This document shows, piece after piece, positions 47,825 through 57,300 of a stretch of 64,000 bases of DNA. Location: positions 248,001 through 312,000 of the forward strand of contig NZ_JABBGG010000006.1 in assembly GCF_012927275.1 (NCBI RefSeq), given 5' to 3'. The translations under genes were made by a program, and so were the position numbers. The stretch comes from Massilia polaris (GTDB taxonomy: Bacteria; Pseudomonadota; Gammaproteobacteria; Burkholderiales; Burkholderiaceae_D). Numbering within the stretch: position 1 is the stretch's first letter; the number at the start of each line of letters is the position of its first letter. A model generated the notes under the pieces. The model did no database searches, was not told the DNA's origin, and saw only the letters and a program-made list of their open reading frames with translations.

Positions 47825-48553
47825 ATGCGCGTGATTATCGTCGACGATGAAGAACTGGCGCGGGGTGTCGTGCGCGAATACCTTGGACCTCATGCGGACG
47901 TCGAGATTGTCGCCGAATGCGCCAACGGCTTCGAGGCGGTGAAAGCCATCGCCGAACTCGAACCGGACCTGGTGTTCCTCGACATCCAGATGCCGAAGCT
48001 TGACGGCTTTGAAGTGGTGGAGCTGGCGGGCCGCAAGGCGCGCTACATTTTCGTGACCGCGTACGACCAGTACGCGCTGAAGGCGTTCGAGATCCACGCC
48101 ATCGATTACCTGCTCAAGCCGTTCAGCCAGAAGCGGCTGGACGAAGCGCTGGCGCATGCGCGCTCCAGCATGGGCAGCCAGCCGGGCCTTGCGGCGGCGA
48201 TCACCGAAGCGGCGCATCGCACCAAGCCGCTGGAGCGGATTTTGATCCGCGACGGCGCCAAGGTGCATGTGATCGCGGCCGACAAGATCGACTTCATCGA
48301 AGCGCAGGACGATTACGTGAGCATCAGCGCCGAGGGCAAGTCCTGGCTCAAGACCCAGCGCTTGTCCGACCTTGAAAGCCAGCTCGATCCGCAGGCCTTC
48401 CTGCGCATCCACCGTTCCTACATCGTCAACGTCGAACGCATCAGCCGCATCGAGCAGGCCGGCAAGGACAGCCACATGGCGATATTGAAGGACGGCGCGC
48501 GTATCCCGATCAGCCGCACCGGCTACCAGAAGGTCAGGAACCTGATCCAGTAA
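47825..48553 (+). CDS. LytTR-family response regulator
   Basis: A 242-aa response regulator with receiver domain (VDDEE, phosphoacceptor Asp53 in FLDIQMP, Lys in YLLKPF) and C-terminal LytTR DNA-binding domain (RILIRDGAKVHVIAADKIDFIEAQDDYVSI, FLRIHRSYIVNVERI). It is the partner of the LytS-type kinase. LytTR regulators often control cell-surface and polysaccharide genes. Its last 20 bases overlap the 3' end of the convergent helicase gene, so both reading frames share this DNA. Confidence 0.95.
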   Translation: MRVIIVDDEELARGVVREYLGPHADVEIVAECANGFEAVKAIAELEPDLVFLDIQMPKLDGFEVVELAGRKARYIFVTAYDQYALKAFEIHAIDYLLKPFSQKRLDEALAHARSSMGSQPGLAAAITEAAHRTKPLERILIRDGAKVHVIAADKIDFIEAQDDYVSISAEGKSWLKTQRLSDLESQLDPQAFLRIHRSYIVNVERISRIEQAGKDSHMAILKDGARIPISRTGYQKVRNLIQ

Positions 48554-50789
48554 GCTGCCACCACCCGGGCAGCAGTTCGCTGATCTCCGGCTGGGCGAAG
48601 CGGTCGTCGATCAGGTAGACCACGCCTTCGTCCTGCTGGGTCCTGATCACGCGGCCGGCGGCCTGCACCACCTTCTGCATGCCGGGATAGAGATAGGTGT
48701 AGTCGTAACCGGCGCCGAACATCTCCTGCATCCGCTGGCGCAACTGGTCGTTGACCGCGTTCATCTGCGGCAGGCCGAGCGTGGCGATGAAGGCGCCAAT
48801 CAGGCGCGCGCCCGGCAGGTCGATGCCTTCGCCGAACGACCCGCCCAGCACGGCAAAGCCGATGCCGCGGCTCTCCAGCGTGAAGCGTCCGAGGAACTGC
48901 GCGCGTTCGTCTTCCTGCATGCGGCGCGGCTGCTGCCACATTGGCATGCCCGGGTGGCGCTGCGCGAACCCGCTTGCCACCTGTTCGAGGTAGTCGAAGC
49001 TGCTGAAAAACGCGAGGTAGTTGCCGGGCGCCGCGTTGTACTGGCGCGCCATCAGGTCCGCAATCGGCGCGGCGGAACGGGCGCGGTGCTGGAAGCGGGT
49101 CGATATCTGCGTGACCACGTGCACCTCGAGCTGCTTTGCTTCGAATGGCGAGGCGACATCGACCCACGCCGTGTCGGACGGCAGCCCAAGCAGGTCGCTG
49201 TAGTAGTGCCACGGGCTGAGCGTCGCCGAAAACAGCGCGCTCGAATGCGCCACGCCGAAGCGCGGCTTAAGGAAGGGCGCGGGCACGATGTTGCGGATGC
49301 AAAGCTGGGTCGTGCGCGCATCGTTTCGCGTGACGTCGAACAGCGAGTGCGAGCCGAACGATTCCGCCAGTTTGGCAAAATGCAGCGCGTCGAAGTAAAA
49401 GCGCTGCAGCGCCGGGTCCATCGGGCCGGGATTCTCGGCGAGGTGGTCGGTGATGGTGCTGCCGGCGTTTTGCAGCGCTGCCAGCAGCTTGTGCGGCAGC
49501 TCCGGGAGTACCTGATATGGCGCGCCGATGCCGCGGTCAAGCTCTGTCCAGCAGCGGCCGACCTTATCCAGCGATTTTTTGACCAGTGCCGGGGCGGTGG
49601 CGCGGGCGGCGCGCAGGCCGGCGCGATCGAGTTCGGCCGAATACATCTTGCGCGCGCGCGACACCATGTTGTGGGCCTCGTCCACCAGTACGCTGACTTT
49701 CCACTGATTCGCCAGTGTCAGGCCATACAGCATGCCACCCAGGTCGAAATAGTAGTTGTAGTCGCCGATGATCACATCGCTCCAGCGCGCCATCTCGCTG
49801 CCGAGATAGTACGGGCAGACGTCGTGCGCCAGCGCCACCTCGCGCAGCGCTGCGCGATCCAGTGTCTGCACTTGCACAGCTGCGCTGCGGGCCGCAGGCA
49901 GCCTGTCGTAGAAGCCTTTCGCCAGCGGGCACGAATCGCCGTGGCAGGCCTTGTCGGGATGCTCGCACGCCTTGTCGCGCGCGGCCAGTTCCAGCACGCG
50001 CAGCGGAATCGCTTTTCCCGACCTGCGGATCGTGTCCGCCGCGTCAAGCGCAAGCTGGCGGCCGGGCGTCTTGGCCGCCAGGTAGAACACTTTGTCGAGT
50101 TTCTGCTGCGGCGCGGCCTTCAGTACCGGGAACAGGGTGCCGACGGTCTTGCCGATCCCGGTCGGGGCCTGCGCCAGCACGCACCTGCGGCTGGTGTTGG
50201 CCTTGAAGATCGCCTCGGCCAGGTCGCGCTGGCCGGGGCGGAAGTCCGGGTAGGGGAACTGCAGCGTCGCCAGGGCCTCGTCGCGCGCGCCCCGGTGCGC
50301 CAGCTCCTGCTGCGCCCACGCGACGAAGCGTTCGCACAGCTGTTCGAAGGTCAGCGCCAGCGCTTCGGCGGACTGGGTCTCGCGCAGCACGGTTTCGGTC
50401 TGCCGGCCGATGTCGAAGTAGACCAGCGCGAGGTTGACTTCCTGCAGGTCCATCTGCTTGCACAGCAGGTGCCCGTACACGCGCACCTGGGCCCAGTGCA
50501 GGTGGCGGTGGTTGTCGGGCATCGACGCGAGGTCGCCGCGGTAGGTCTTGATTTCCTCGATCAGGTTCTGGTCCGGGTCGTAGCCGTCGGCGCGGCCGCG
50601 CACATGCAGCGGGCCGTAATCGCCCGCCACGCTTACCTCGGTGCGGTAAGTGGGGCCACGCCGGCCCGTGACGACTGAATGCCCGGCGATGCCTTCCTGC
50701 GCGGTGGGCGAGGGCGTAAAGCGCAGGTCGAGGTCGCCCTGTTTGGCGCCGAACTCGCACAAGCCACGCACGGCGACGACATAGCTCAT
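48534..50789 (-). CDS. PD-(D/E)xK nuclease fused to XPD/DinG-type Fe-S helicase
   Basis: A 751-aa SF2 helicase. The first ~170 residues look like a Cas4/RecB-type nuclease: VRGRADGYD, then LIEEIKTYRG (the D...ExK pattern) and a QVRVYGHLL helix. The helicase part has Walker A APTGIGKT (Lys214), a cysteine-rich Fe-S insert (about 270-320, CEHPDKACHGDSC and DVCPYYLG), DEAH (about 370-373) and C-terminal motifs ALFSATLSPW and QAAGRVIRTQQD. It should unwind DNA with 5'-3' polarity as XPD/DinG do. It overlaps the FAN1-like stop by four bases. Such nuclease-helicase neighbours of bacterial FAN1 are known; the role is probably crosslink repair. Confidence 0.9.
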   Translation of the reverse strand: MSYVVAVRGLCEFGAKQGDLDLRFTPSPTAQEGIAGHSVVTGRRGPTYRTEVSVAGDYGPLHVRGRADGYDPDQNLIEEIKTYRGDLASMPDNHRHLHWAQVRVYGHLLCKQMDLQEVNLALVYFDIGRQTETVLRETQSAEALALTFEQLCERFVAWAQQELAHRGARDEALATLQFPYPDFRPGQRDLAEAIFKANTSRRCVLAQAPTGIGKTVGTLFPVLKAAPQQKLDKVFYLAAKTPGRQLALDAADTIRRSGKAIPLRVLELAARDKACEHPDKACHGDSCPLAKGFYDRLPAARSAAVQVQTLDRAALREVALAHDVCPYYLGSEMARWSDVIIGDYNYYFDLGGMLYGLTLANQWKVSVLVDEAHNMVSRARKMYSAELDRAGLRAARATAPALVKKSLDKVGRCWTELDRGIGAPYQVLPELPHKLLAALQNAGSTITDHLAENPGPMDPALQRFYFDALHFAKLAESFGSHSLFDVTRNDARTTQLCIRNIVPAPFLKPRFGVAHSSALFSATLSPWHYYSDLLGLPSDTAWVDVASPFEAKQLEVHVVTQISTRFQHRARSAAPIADLMARQYNAAPGNYLAFFSSFDYLEQVASGFAQRHPGMPMWQQPRRMQEDERAQFLGRFTLESRGIGFAVLGGSFGEGIDLPGARLIGAFIATLGLPQMNAVNDQLRQRMQEMFGAGYDYTYLYPGMQKVVQAAGRVIRTQQDEGVVYLIDDRFAQPEISELLPGWWQLTGSGS

Positions 50790-52432
50790 GCGCCTTGCTC
50801 CGCCCATTGCAGGTAGCAGACCGAAACCGGCATCTGGTGCGCCGCGCAGTATTCGATCCAGCGCAGCTGGTTGTCCTGCAGCCGGTCGCCGGGGCCTTTC
50901 ACCTCGATCATGTTGTAGCGCCGCTCGGCGGGCCAGAACTGGATCAGGTCCGGGAACCCGGTGCGGTTGGCTTTCACGTCGAGCAGGATGCGCTCGAACG
51001 ATTTGCGCAGGTGCGCCGCCGGGATGCAGGCCAGTGCGATGTCGAGCAGCTCCGCGCTGAGCGCTTCCCAGAACACGAACGGCGACTGCAAGCCGTGCTT
51101 TTCGGCGAAAGTGCGGCGGATCGTTTCGGCATAGGCGCCGGATTCGAGCTGGTCGAGGCAGGCGCGGAACAGCGCTTCGCGGCGCTGGAAAAAGTCGGCG
51201 CTGTACAGGTCGGCCGGACCGCGATGGAAGGGGTGGAAGAACGCGCCCGGGATCGCACAGAACACGGCGCGCCAGCACAGCAGCCCAAACAGGCCGTTGA
51301 CCAGCGCGTTCTCGACGTAGTAGACCGGTGCATCCTCGCGCGCCAGGTGGTCGCGCACCACGCCCTCGACCCACCAGTCCTCCTGCGGCATCGGCAGGCA
51401 CAGGTCGAGGCGCGCGACGGCCGGATTGCGTCGCGAGGCCGGCTTGGCGTGACCGAGCTTGCGCGCGAGCCGCGGCGCGATGCGCAGCAGTTGCTGGTGC
51501 TCGGCGTCGCTTTCCGGCGCCAGCTTCGCCGCCGACAGCAGGTCGAACGCTTCCTTGTACTGCTCGTTCTTTTCGAGCACGCGGATCGCGCGCGCACGCG
51601 CGCCGGGGAAGGCGCAGCGCGAGTAGACGCGGTAGGCCTTGTCCCAGTCCTTCTGGCGCTCGCATTGCTGGCCGATCTGGAACAGCAGCCGCGCGCGCCG
51701 GCTGTCCAGCCAGTCGTTCCCGAATGCCTCCGCCGGAACGGCCAGCAACACATCGTCGAGCGCTTCGTTTGCTTCGAAGCGCTCCTTGCAGCTGTGGAGT
51801 TTGAGGTAATGGTCGATGTCGCGCCGGGTGCGGAACCCGCGCGACGACGTCGAGAACTCGACCTGCTCGTACTTGTAGACGCCCAGATCCGACAGCACGA
51901 ACTCGGTCCAGTCCTGGCGCAGGTTGCCGAAGAAGATCAGGCGCAGGCGGTCGCACAGCGGCTTGACCACGATGCTGAAGACGGCGTCGCCGGAATCGCG
52001 GAACCAGTTCGAGAACGCGCGCGCGTCGCCGAAGGCCGGACGCAACGCCTCCAGCTGCTCGGCCTTGCGGGCGTTTTTATTGTGCTGCAGCCCGAACACG
52101 GCGCAGATTTCCGGCTTGGACAACAGGTCGAACAACTGGTCGATGGTGATGACCGGATCGTGTTCGATCCATCCGGTCGGCAGCAGGTGGCGCGCGGCCT
52201 CGACCGTGCAGCCGATCTCGGCATAGCTAAGTTTACTGGCGCGGAACAGGGTTCCCTTGCGCATGACCATGCGCACGAACAGCGCGCGCGAAGCCTGGGG
52301 GAGGGCAGGGAAGGCATCCATGAAGGCGCGTTCCTCGTCGGTCAGCAAATCGCCGTAGCGTTTGCCGATCCAGTCCAGCACCTGGTGAAAGTTGTCCAGG
52401 TAATAGAAGGGATTTTCGAGAACTTTAATCAT
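50786..52432 (-). CDS. FAN1-like VRR-NUC structure-specific nuclease
   Basis: A 548-aa homologue of the interstrand-crosslink repair nuclease FAN1. The N-terminal region (NPFYYLDNFHQVLDWIGKRYGDLLTDEERAFMDAF, LPTGWI) matches the bacterial FAN1 SAP-like module, followed by a TPR-like helical part (about 230-340). The C-terminal VRR-NUC domain has the catalytic set Asp495 (GFPDLI), Glu510 and Lys512 (MIEVKGPGD), then QLRWI. The length is close to the ~560-aa Pseudomonas enzyme. The start is ATG 52432, 48 bases downstream of a LexA box; a longer frame to 52564 would run through that box and is rejected. No good Shine-Dalgarno is seen. Confidence 0.92.
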   Translation of the reverse strand: MIKVLENPFYYLDNFHQVLDWIGKRYGDLLTDEERAFMDAFPALPQASRALFVRMVMRKGTLFRASKLSYAEIGCTVEAARHLLPTGWIEHDPVITIDQLFDLLSKPEICAVFGLQHNKNARKAEQLEALRPAFGDARAFSNWFRDSGDAVFSIVVKPLCDRLRLIFFGNLRQDWTEFVLSDLGVYKYEQVEFSTSSRGFRTRRDIDHYLKLHSCKERFEANEALDDVLLAVPAEAFGNDWLDSRRARLLFQIGQQCERQKDWDKAYRVYSRCAFPGARARAIRVLEKNEQYKEAFDLLSAAKLAPESDAEHQQLLRIAPRLARKLGHAKPASRRNPAVARLDLCLPMPQEDWWVEGVVRDHLAREDAPVYYVENALVNGLFGLLCWRAVFCAIPGAFFHPFHRGPADLYSADFFQRREALFRACLDQLESGAYAETIRRTFAEKHGLQSPFVFWEALSAELLDIALACIPAAHLRKSFERILLDVKANRTGFPDLIQFWPAERRYNMIEVKGPGDRLQDNQLRWIEYCAAHQMPVSVCYLQWAEQGA

Positions 52433-52480
52433 GGGGAACTGCCGGACTTGCCTGCATGCGGTGGCGCTAAAAACAGTGAT

Positions 52481-52500
52481 TACTGTGCATGCATACAGTA
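52481..52500 (-). promoter_or_regulatory. LexA (SOS) box upstream of FAN1-helicase operon
   Basis: The sequence TACTGTGCATGCATACAGTA contains CTGT-N8-ACAG (52483-52498), the exact core of the gamma/beta-proteobacterial LexA operator, with flanking TA/TA symmetry. It lies 49 bases before the FAN1-like ATG and overlaps a TATACT that could be the -10 box on the minus strand. LexA binding there should block transcription until DNA damage. Confidence 0.88.
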
Positions 52501-52570
52501 TATCGTCTGCGGCCCCCACGGCACAGGAAATTCGGCGTTTTCCCCTGTGGAACGTGGTTTTCACGGATGT

Positions 52571-53263
52571 TTACGGCTTGGTTGAGGCCTTGGATGCGCA
52601 CTTCTTGCCTTGGCAACTTTCCTTTTCCATCTGGGCGCGTTCGACTGCGTGGCGGGTGGAGTGGGCCAGGATCGCGCTGAGTAAGGCGACGTCGCTGTCG
52701 GCTTCGTGGCCGGCCGCTTGTGGCGGGGCCGTCTTCGGCTTCTTCGCGGCGGCTGTGCGGGTTTCCGGCCGTGCGGCTGGCGACTTTGTCGATCTCGCCG
52801 CTTGCCGGGACGCGGCGGCTTTCGCCGGAGCCGGTTTGACTGTCGGCGCGGGCCGGGATACGCGCTCCTCTTGCGGGAGTGCCGCGACGGGCGCGCTTGT
52901 TTCCGGAACGTCCAGCTTTTCTGTCGGCAGCATCACCATTGCCGGCCGGCTGGCGGTTTCAGCCCCCGGTTCGTCGACAATCGCCGCCGCTTGCGTCGCC
53001 GGGATGCTGATCGACGGCAGGGTCTGGCTCAGCATGCCGTCGTCGACCGGCGGGTCGGCGGGCCGCTTGACTGCCGATTGCGGCAGCGCGCGCACGCTGG
53101 TCGCGTTGCCGTAGGCCAGCCACGCGATCATCAAGGTCAGCACCGCCGCCGCCGATCCGCCGATGATCAGCCAGCTGCGATGCGCGCGCGTCCCCGGCGA
53201 ACCGCGCTCGAGCGACGCCAGGATACTGTCCTCGGAGCCAGCTGAACGGCGCGAGGAGGACAT
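52571..53263 (-). CDS. hypothetical membrane-anchored Pro/Ala/Lys-rich protein
   Basis: A 230-aa protein with one transmembrane helix (about 31-49, SWLIIGGSAAAVLTLMIAWLAY). A long low-complexity region rich in Pro, Ala, Ser, Arg and Lys follows. The C-terminal part (DSDVALLSAILAHSTRHAVERAQMEKESCQGKKCASKAS) has two Cys residues five positions apart. The topology should be cytoplasmic N-terminus with a periplasmic tail, as in some T6SS or pilus accessory proteins, but no family is recognised. The start could be ATG 53263 (chosen) or 53341. It is divergent from the M15 peptidase gene of the T6SS cluster. Confidence 0.6.
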   Translation of the reverse strand: MSSSRRSAGSEDSILASLERGSPGTRAHRSWLIIGGSAAAVLTLMIAWLAYGNATSVRALPQSAVKRPADPPVDDGMLSQTLPSISIPATQAAAIVDEPGAETASRPAMVMLPTEKLDVPETSAPVAALPQEERVSRPAPTVKPAPAKAAASRQAARSTKSPAARPETRTAAAKKPKTAPPQAAGHEADSDVALLSAILAHSTRHAVERAQMEKESCQGKKCASKASTKP

Positions 53264-53369
53264 GAGGTTCGGCCTTGTTGACCCGTTTTGATTTTCGTCT
53301 GAAGGGCGCACGGTATAACTCCTATGATGGGGCTTCGCCATTCCGATTAGAAACAAACTGGGGAATCCG

Positions 53370-54209
53370 ATGCTGATCTTTATCGCATTTTTGTACTTTT
53401 GTTTGGCTTGCAGCGCGATTTGGCTGGTGGTTTTTCCCTCGGGCAGGGAATTTGTTGCGCAAATCATTAGCGGGCACTGGGCGCGTGTCGACCAGCGGCT
53501 CGCCAGCCTGCACCATGCAGGTGTGCGCGAGGCGGCGGAATTACGGCACGGGATGGGCCGCATGCTGGCCCGGAAGCTCAGGTTCGTGCGGCGCCACGCT
53601 ATTTCCCTCAGCGCCGGGTTCGTTGCGATCCTGATTCCGATGGCCGTGGTGCTGATGGTCGGCAAGCCAGAGTCATTGCCCGGCTATGAGTCGGCCGAAT
53701 TGGCGCCGGACCCGACAGTCGTCGCGCTGCTTGCCGGCGAGAACCTGGCGCCGCCCGCCGCGCTGCCGCCGATGGCGTTCACCACGCGCGAGGTCGAACT
53801 GGTGCGCCCGATGCTGGTCGACGCGAGCCGCAACTGGGGCTTGCTGCATCCCGACTTCCACCAGCGCCTGCTGCTGGCCTTCAAGATCATGAAAGAAAAA
53901 CATGGCTACGAGATGGCGCTGCTGGAAGGCTACCGCAGCCCGGGGCGCCAGAACCTGCTGGCCAGCATCGGCACCCAGGTCACCAACGCGCGCGCCTTCC
54001 AGAGCTGGCATCAGTACGGCCTGGCTGCGGACTGCGCCTTCTGGCGCGACGGCAAGCTGATCATTTCCGAGAAGGATCCGTGGGCGATGCGCGGCTACCG
54101 TCTCTACGGTGAAGTAGCCGAGTCGCTCGGCCTGACCTGGGGCGGGCGCTGGACCATGATGGATTTCGGCCACGCCGAGCTGCGCGTCAAGGGCGTGATG
54201 CGCAGGTAG
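53370..54209 (+). CDS. M15 family metallopeptidase (VanY/CwlK-like, TagX-type)
   Basis: A 279-aa membrane-anchored zinc peptidase. Two hydrophobic segments (about 1-22 and 78-97) precede the catalytic domain (about 130-279), which has EGYRSPGRQN, the zinc ligands His214 and Asp221 in SWHQYGLAAD, and His268 in DFGHAEL. M15 enzymes of this kind cut the peptide stems of peptidoglycan. In Acinetobacter the T6SS gene product TagX, a similar enzyme, opens the wall for T6SS assembly. The position directly before tssM suggests the same job. Confidence 0.88.
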   Translation: MLIFIAFLYFCLACSAIWLVVFPSGREFVAQIISGHWARVDQRLASLHHAGVREAAELRHGMGRMLARKLRFVRRHAISLSAGFVAILIPMAVVLMVGKPESLPGYESAELAPDPTVVALLAGENLAPPAALPPMAFTTREVELVRPMLVDASRNWGLLHPDFHQRLLLAFKIMKEKHGYEMALLEGYRSPGRQNLLASIGTQVTNARAFQSWHQYGLAADCAFWRDGKLIISEKDPWAMRGYRLYGEVAESLGLTWGGRWTMMDFGHAELRVKGVMRR

Positions 54210-54317
54210 CGGCCGTCGAGGGCTGGCGGATTCTTGTCCACCGTCAAATTTCCGCTGCGGGAATGGTGCCAACATTGCCTGCCGGATTTATCTTTCCAAC
54301 CCTCGAGACCGCCCACT

Positions 54318-57300
54318 ATGCGCCGACTATGGCAATTCCTCACCGATAGCCGCGTCCTGGGCATCATCGGGCTGGCCGCGCTGGCGGCATTCATGTTCCT
54401 TGGCGCCGACACCTTGCAGCTCGGTGCGATCTGGGTCGGGGCCGCCGCGTTCGCACTGATGGCGGGCTGGGCCATTTTCTGGGGCGCGCGCTACCAGTAC
54501 CGCAAGCGAGCCGCGGGCAAACTGGGCGCCACCATCATGCCGGCCGGCGAGGAAGCCAGGGCGGCGGCCGGCTCCGGCGAAGTGGCGACCCTGCGCAAGA
54601 GCATGCTGGAAGCGATCACCACGATCAAGACCTCCAAACTTGGCCTCGTCAGCGGCAGCGCCGCGCTGTACGAACTGCCGTGGTACATGATCATCGGGAA
54701 CCCGGCGGCGGGCAAGAGCAGCGCGATCGGCCACTCCGGTCTCCAGTTCCCCATCGCCGGCAGCAAGGCGGTGCGCGGCGTGGCCGGCACCCGCAACTGC
54801 GACTGGTTCTTTACCACCGACGGCATCCTGCTCGACACGGCCGGGCGCTATTCGGTGGAAGAGGCAGACCGCGCCGAGTGGTTCTCCTTCCTCGACCTGT
54901 TGAAAAAACACCGCAGCCGCGCGCCGATCAACGGCATCCTGATTGCGGTCAGCGTGTCCGAACTGACGGGCGAGCATGCGGAGAAGGCGGTCGACCTCGC
55001 GAAGAACCTGCGCACGCGCGTGCAGGAACTGACCGAACGCCTTGGCGTGTACGCGCCTGTGTACGTGATCTTCACGAAGGCCGACCTGATCGCCGGCTTC
55101 AGCGACTTCTTCCACGATACCGGCCGCACCGAGCGCGATCGCGTGTGGGGCGCGACGATCCGCTACAACCGCCGCCGCACGCACCAGGACGTGCTGGGCT
55201 TCTTCGACGAGCACTTCGACGAACTCCACGACGGCCTCAAGGAAATGAGCCTGGCCAGCATGGCCGGCAACCGCAGCGCGCCGATGCGGCCGGGGGTATT
55301 CACCTTCCCGCTTGAATTCGCATCGATCAAAAGCCCGCTGCGCGCCTTTCTCGCCACGCTGTTCGAAGAGAATACCTATCAGTTCAAACCTGTATTCCGG
55401 GGCTTCTACTTCACCAGCGCGCTGCAGGAAGGACAGGTGCAGAACCTGTCGTCCAAGCGCGTCGCCAGCCGCTTCGACCTCGACCTGCATGAAGAGAAGG
55501 GCGCGGCGCAGGCGGAAGAGCAGTCCGGCTATTTCCTGCTCGAGCTGTTCCGCAAGGTGATCTTCGCGGACAGGGACCTGGTTGCGCGCTACACCAGCCC
55601 GAATGCGCAGCGCTTCAAGTACGGCGCCTTCTTCGCCTCGACCTTGCTGCTTGGCGGTTCGCTCGCCGCGTGGAGCTGGTCGTACATGGGCAATGCGCAG
55701 CTGGTGGCGAATGTCCAGGCGGACCTCGACAAGGTCGTCAAGCTGCAGGAGAAGCGCATCGACCTGCAGTCGCGGCTCGAAGCGCTCGACATCCTGCAGG
55801 ACCGCATCGCGCAGCTGGAGCAGTACCGCACCAGCGGGCCCCTGATGCTGTCGTTCGGCCTGTACCAGGGCGACACGCTCGAACGCACGCTGCGCGACGA
55901 ATACTTTGCGGGAGTGCGCGCGGTGTTGGTCGAACCGGTGGTTGCCGGCATCGAAGGACTGCTGACGGAGATGAGCGCAAACGCCGCCCAGCTCCAGCCG
56001 CAGGCCAGTAACGCGCCTGCTGCGGCCCCGGTCAAACCCGGCCGGCCTTTCCAGGACGCGTCGCCGACCAATGTGGCCGACGCCTACGCCGCGCTCAAGA
56101 CCTACCTCATGTTGGGCGATAAAACGCGCGCCGAGCCGAGTCACCTGAACGACCAGATGACGCGTTACTGGCGCGGCTGGCTCGAATCGAACCGTGGCAC
56201 GATGCCACGCGAGCAGATGATCCGCAGCGCCGAACGCATGATGACCTTCTACCTTGGACAGATTGAAGACCAGGCCTGGCCGCAGGTCACCCTGAAACTG
56301 GGCTTGCTCGATACCGCGCGCGAAAACCTGCGCCGCGTGGTGCGCGGCACGCCGGCCCGCGAGCGCGTGTATGCCGACATCAAGGCGCGCGCATCGACCC
56401 GCTATCCGTCGGTCACGGTGGCGCGCATCGTGGGTGAACCCGACCACCAGCTGCTCAATGGCAGCCATGCGGTGCCCGGCGCCTTCACGCGCGAAGCGTG
56501 GGACAAGTTCGTGGCCGGCGCGATCAGGGAGGCGTCGAACAAGGAGCTGCAAAGCACCGACTGGGTGCTCAAGACGGTGTCGCAGAACGACCTGACGCTG
56601 GAAGGCAGCCCGGAACAAATCCAGAAGCACCTGGTCGACATGTACAAGAACGAGTATTCGAAAGAGTGGCTCAAGTTCGTGCAAGGCGTGGCGATCGCGG
56701 ACCTGAATGGATTCGATGCCAGCGTGCGTGCGATGAACCGGCTCGGCGACCCGCAGAATTCGCCGCTCGCCAAGCTGCTGGTCACGATCCACCAGCAGAC
56801 GTCGTGGGATAACCCGTCGGCCGCTGGCGCGATGGCCAAGGTCGAGAAGGGCGTGTTCGCGTGGTTCAAGGAGTCCGTGCTGCGGCGCGCGCCGAGCGAG
56901 GCGCGGACGGTGATCGACCAGCCGGCAAATGCGAGCGGAACTGCCGCTTCGGTCGTGGGACCGATCGGGCGCGAGTTCGCTGGCGTCGCGCGCCTGGTAG
57001 GCATGAAGGAAAAGGATTCCTCCCTGATGACCGGATACCTCGACAGCCTGTCCAGGCTGCGCACGCGCCTCAACCAGCTGAAGAACCAGGGCGATCCGGG
57101 GCCTGGCGCCAAGCAGTTCATGCAGCAGACGCTGGAAGGCACCGGCTCCGAGCTGTCCGACGGCCTGAAGTTCGTCGACGAGCAGATGCTGACAGGGATG
57201 ACCGACACGCAGAAAATGGCGCTGCGTCCGATCCTCGTGCGTCCGCTGATCCAGGTATTCGCCGTCATCGTCGGGCCGAGCGAATCGGAGATCAACAAGA

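Noticed and set aside
52433-52564. 44-residue N-terminal extension of the FAN1-like protein
   Set aside because: It would read through the LexA box and promoter; the ATG at 52432 gives the usual family start.
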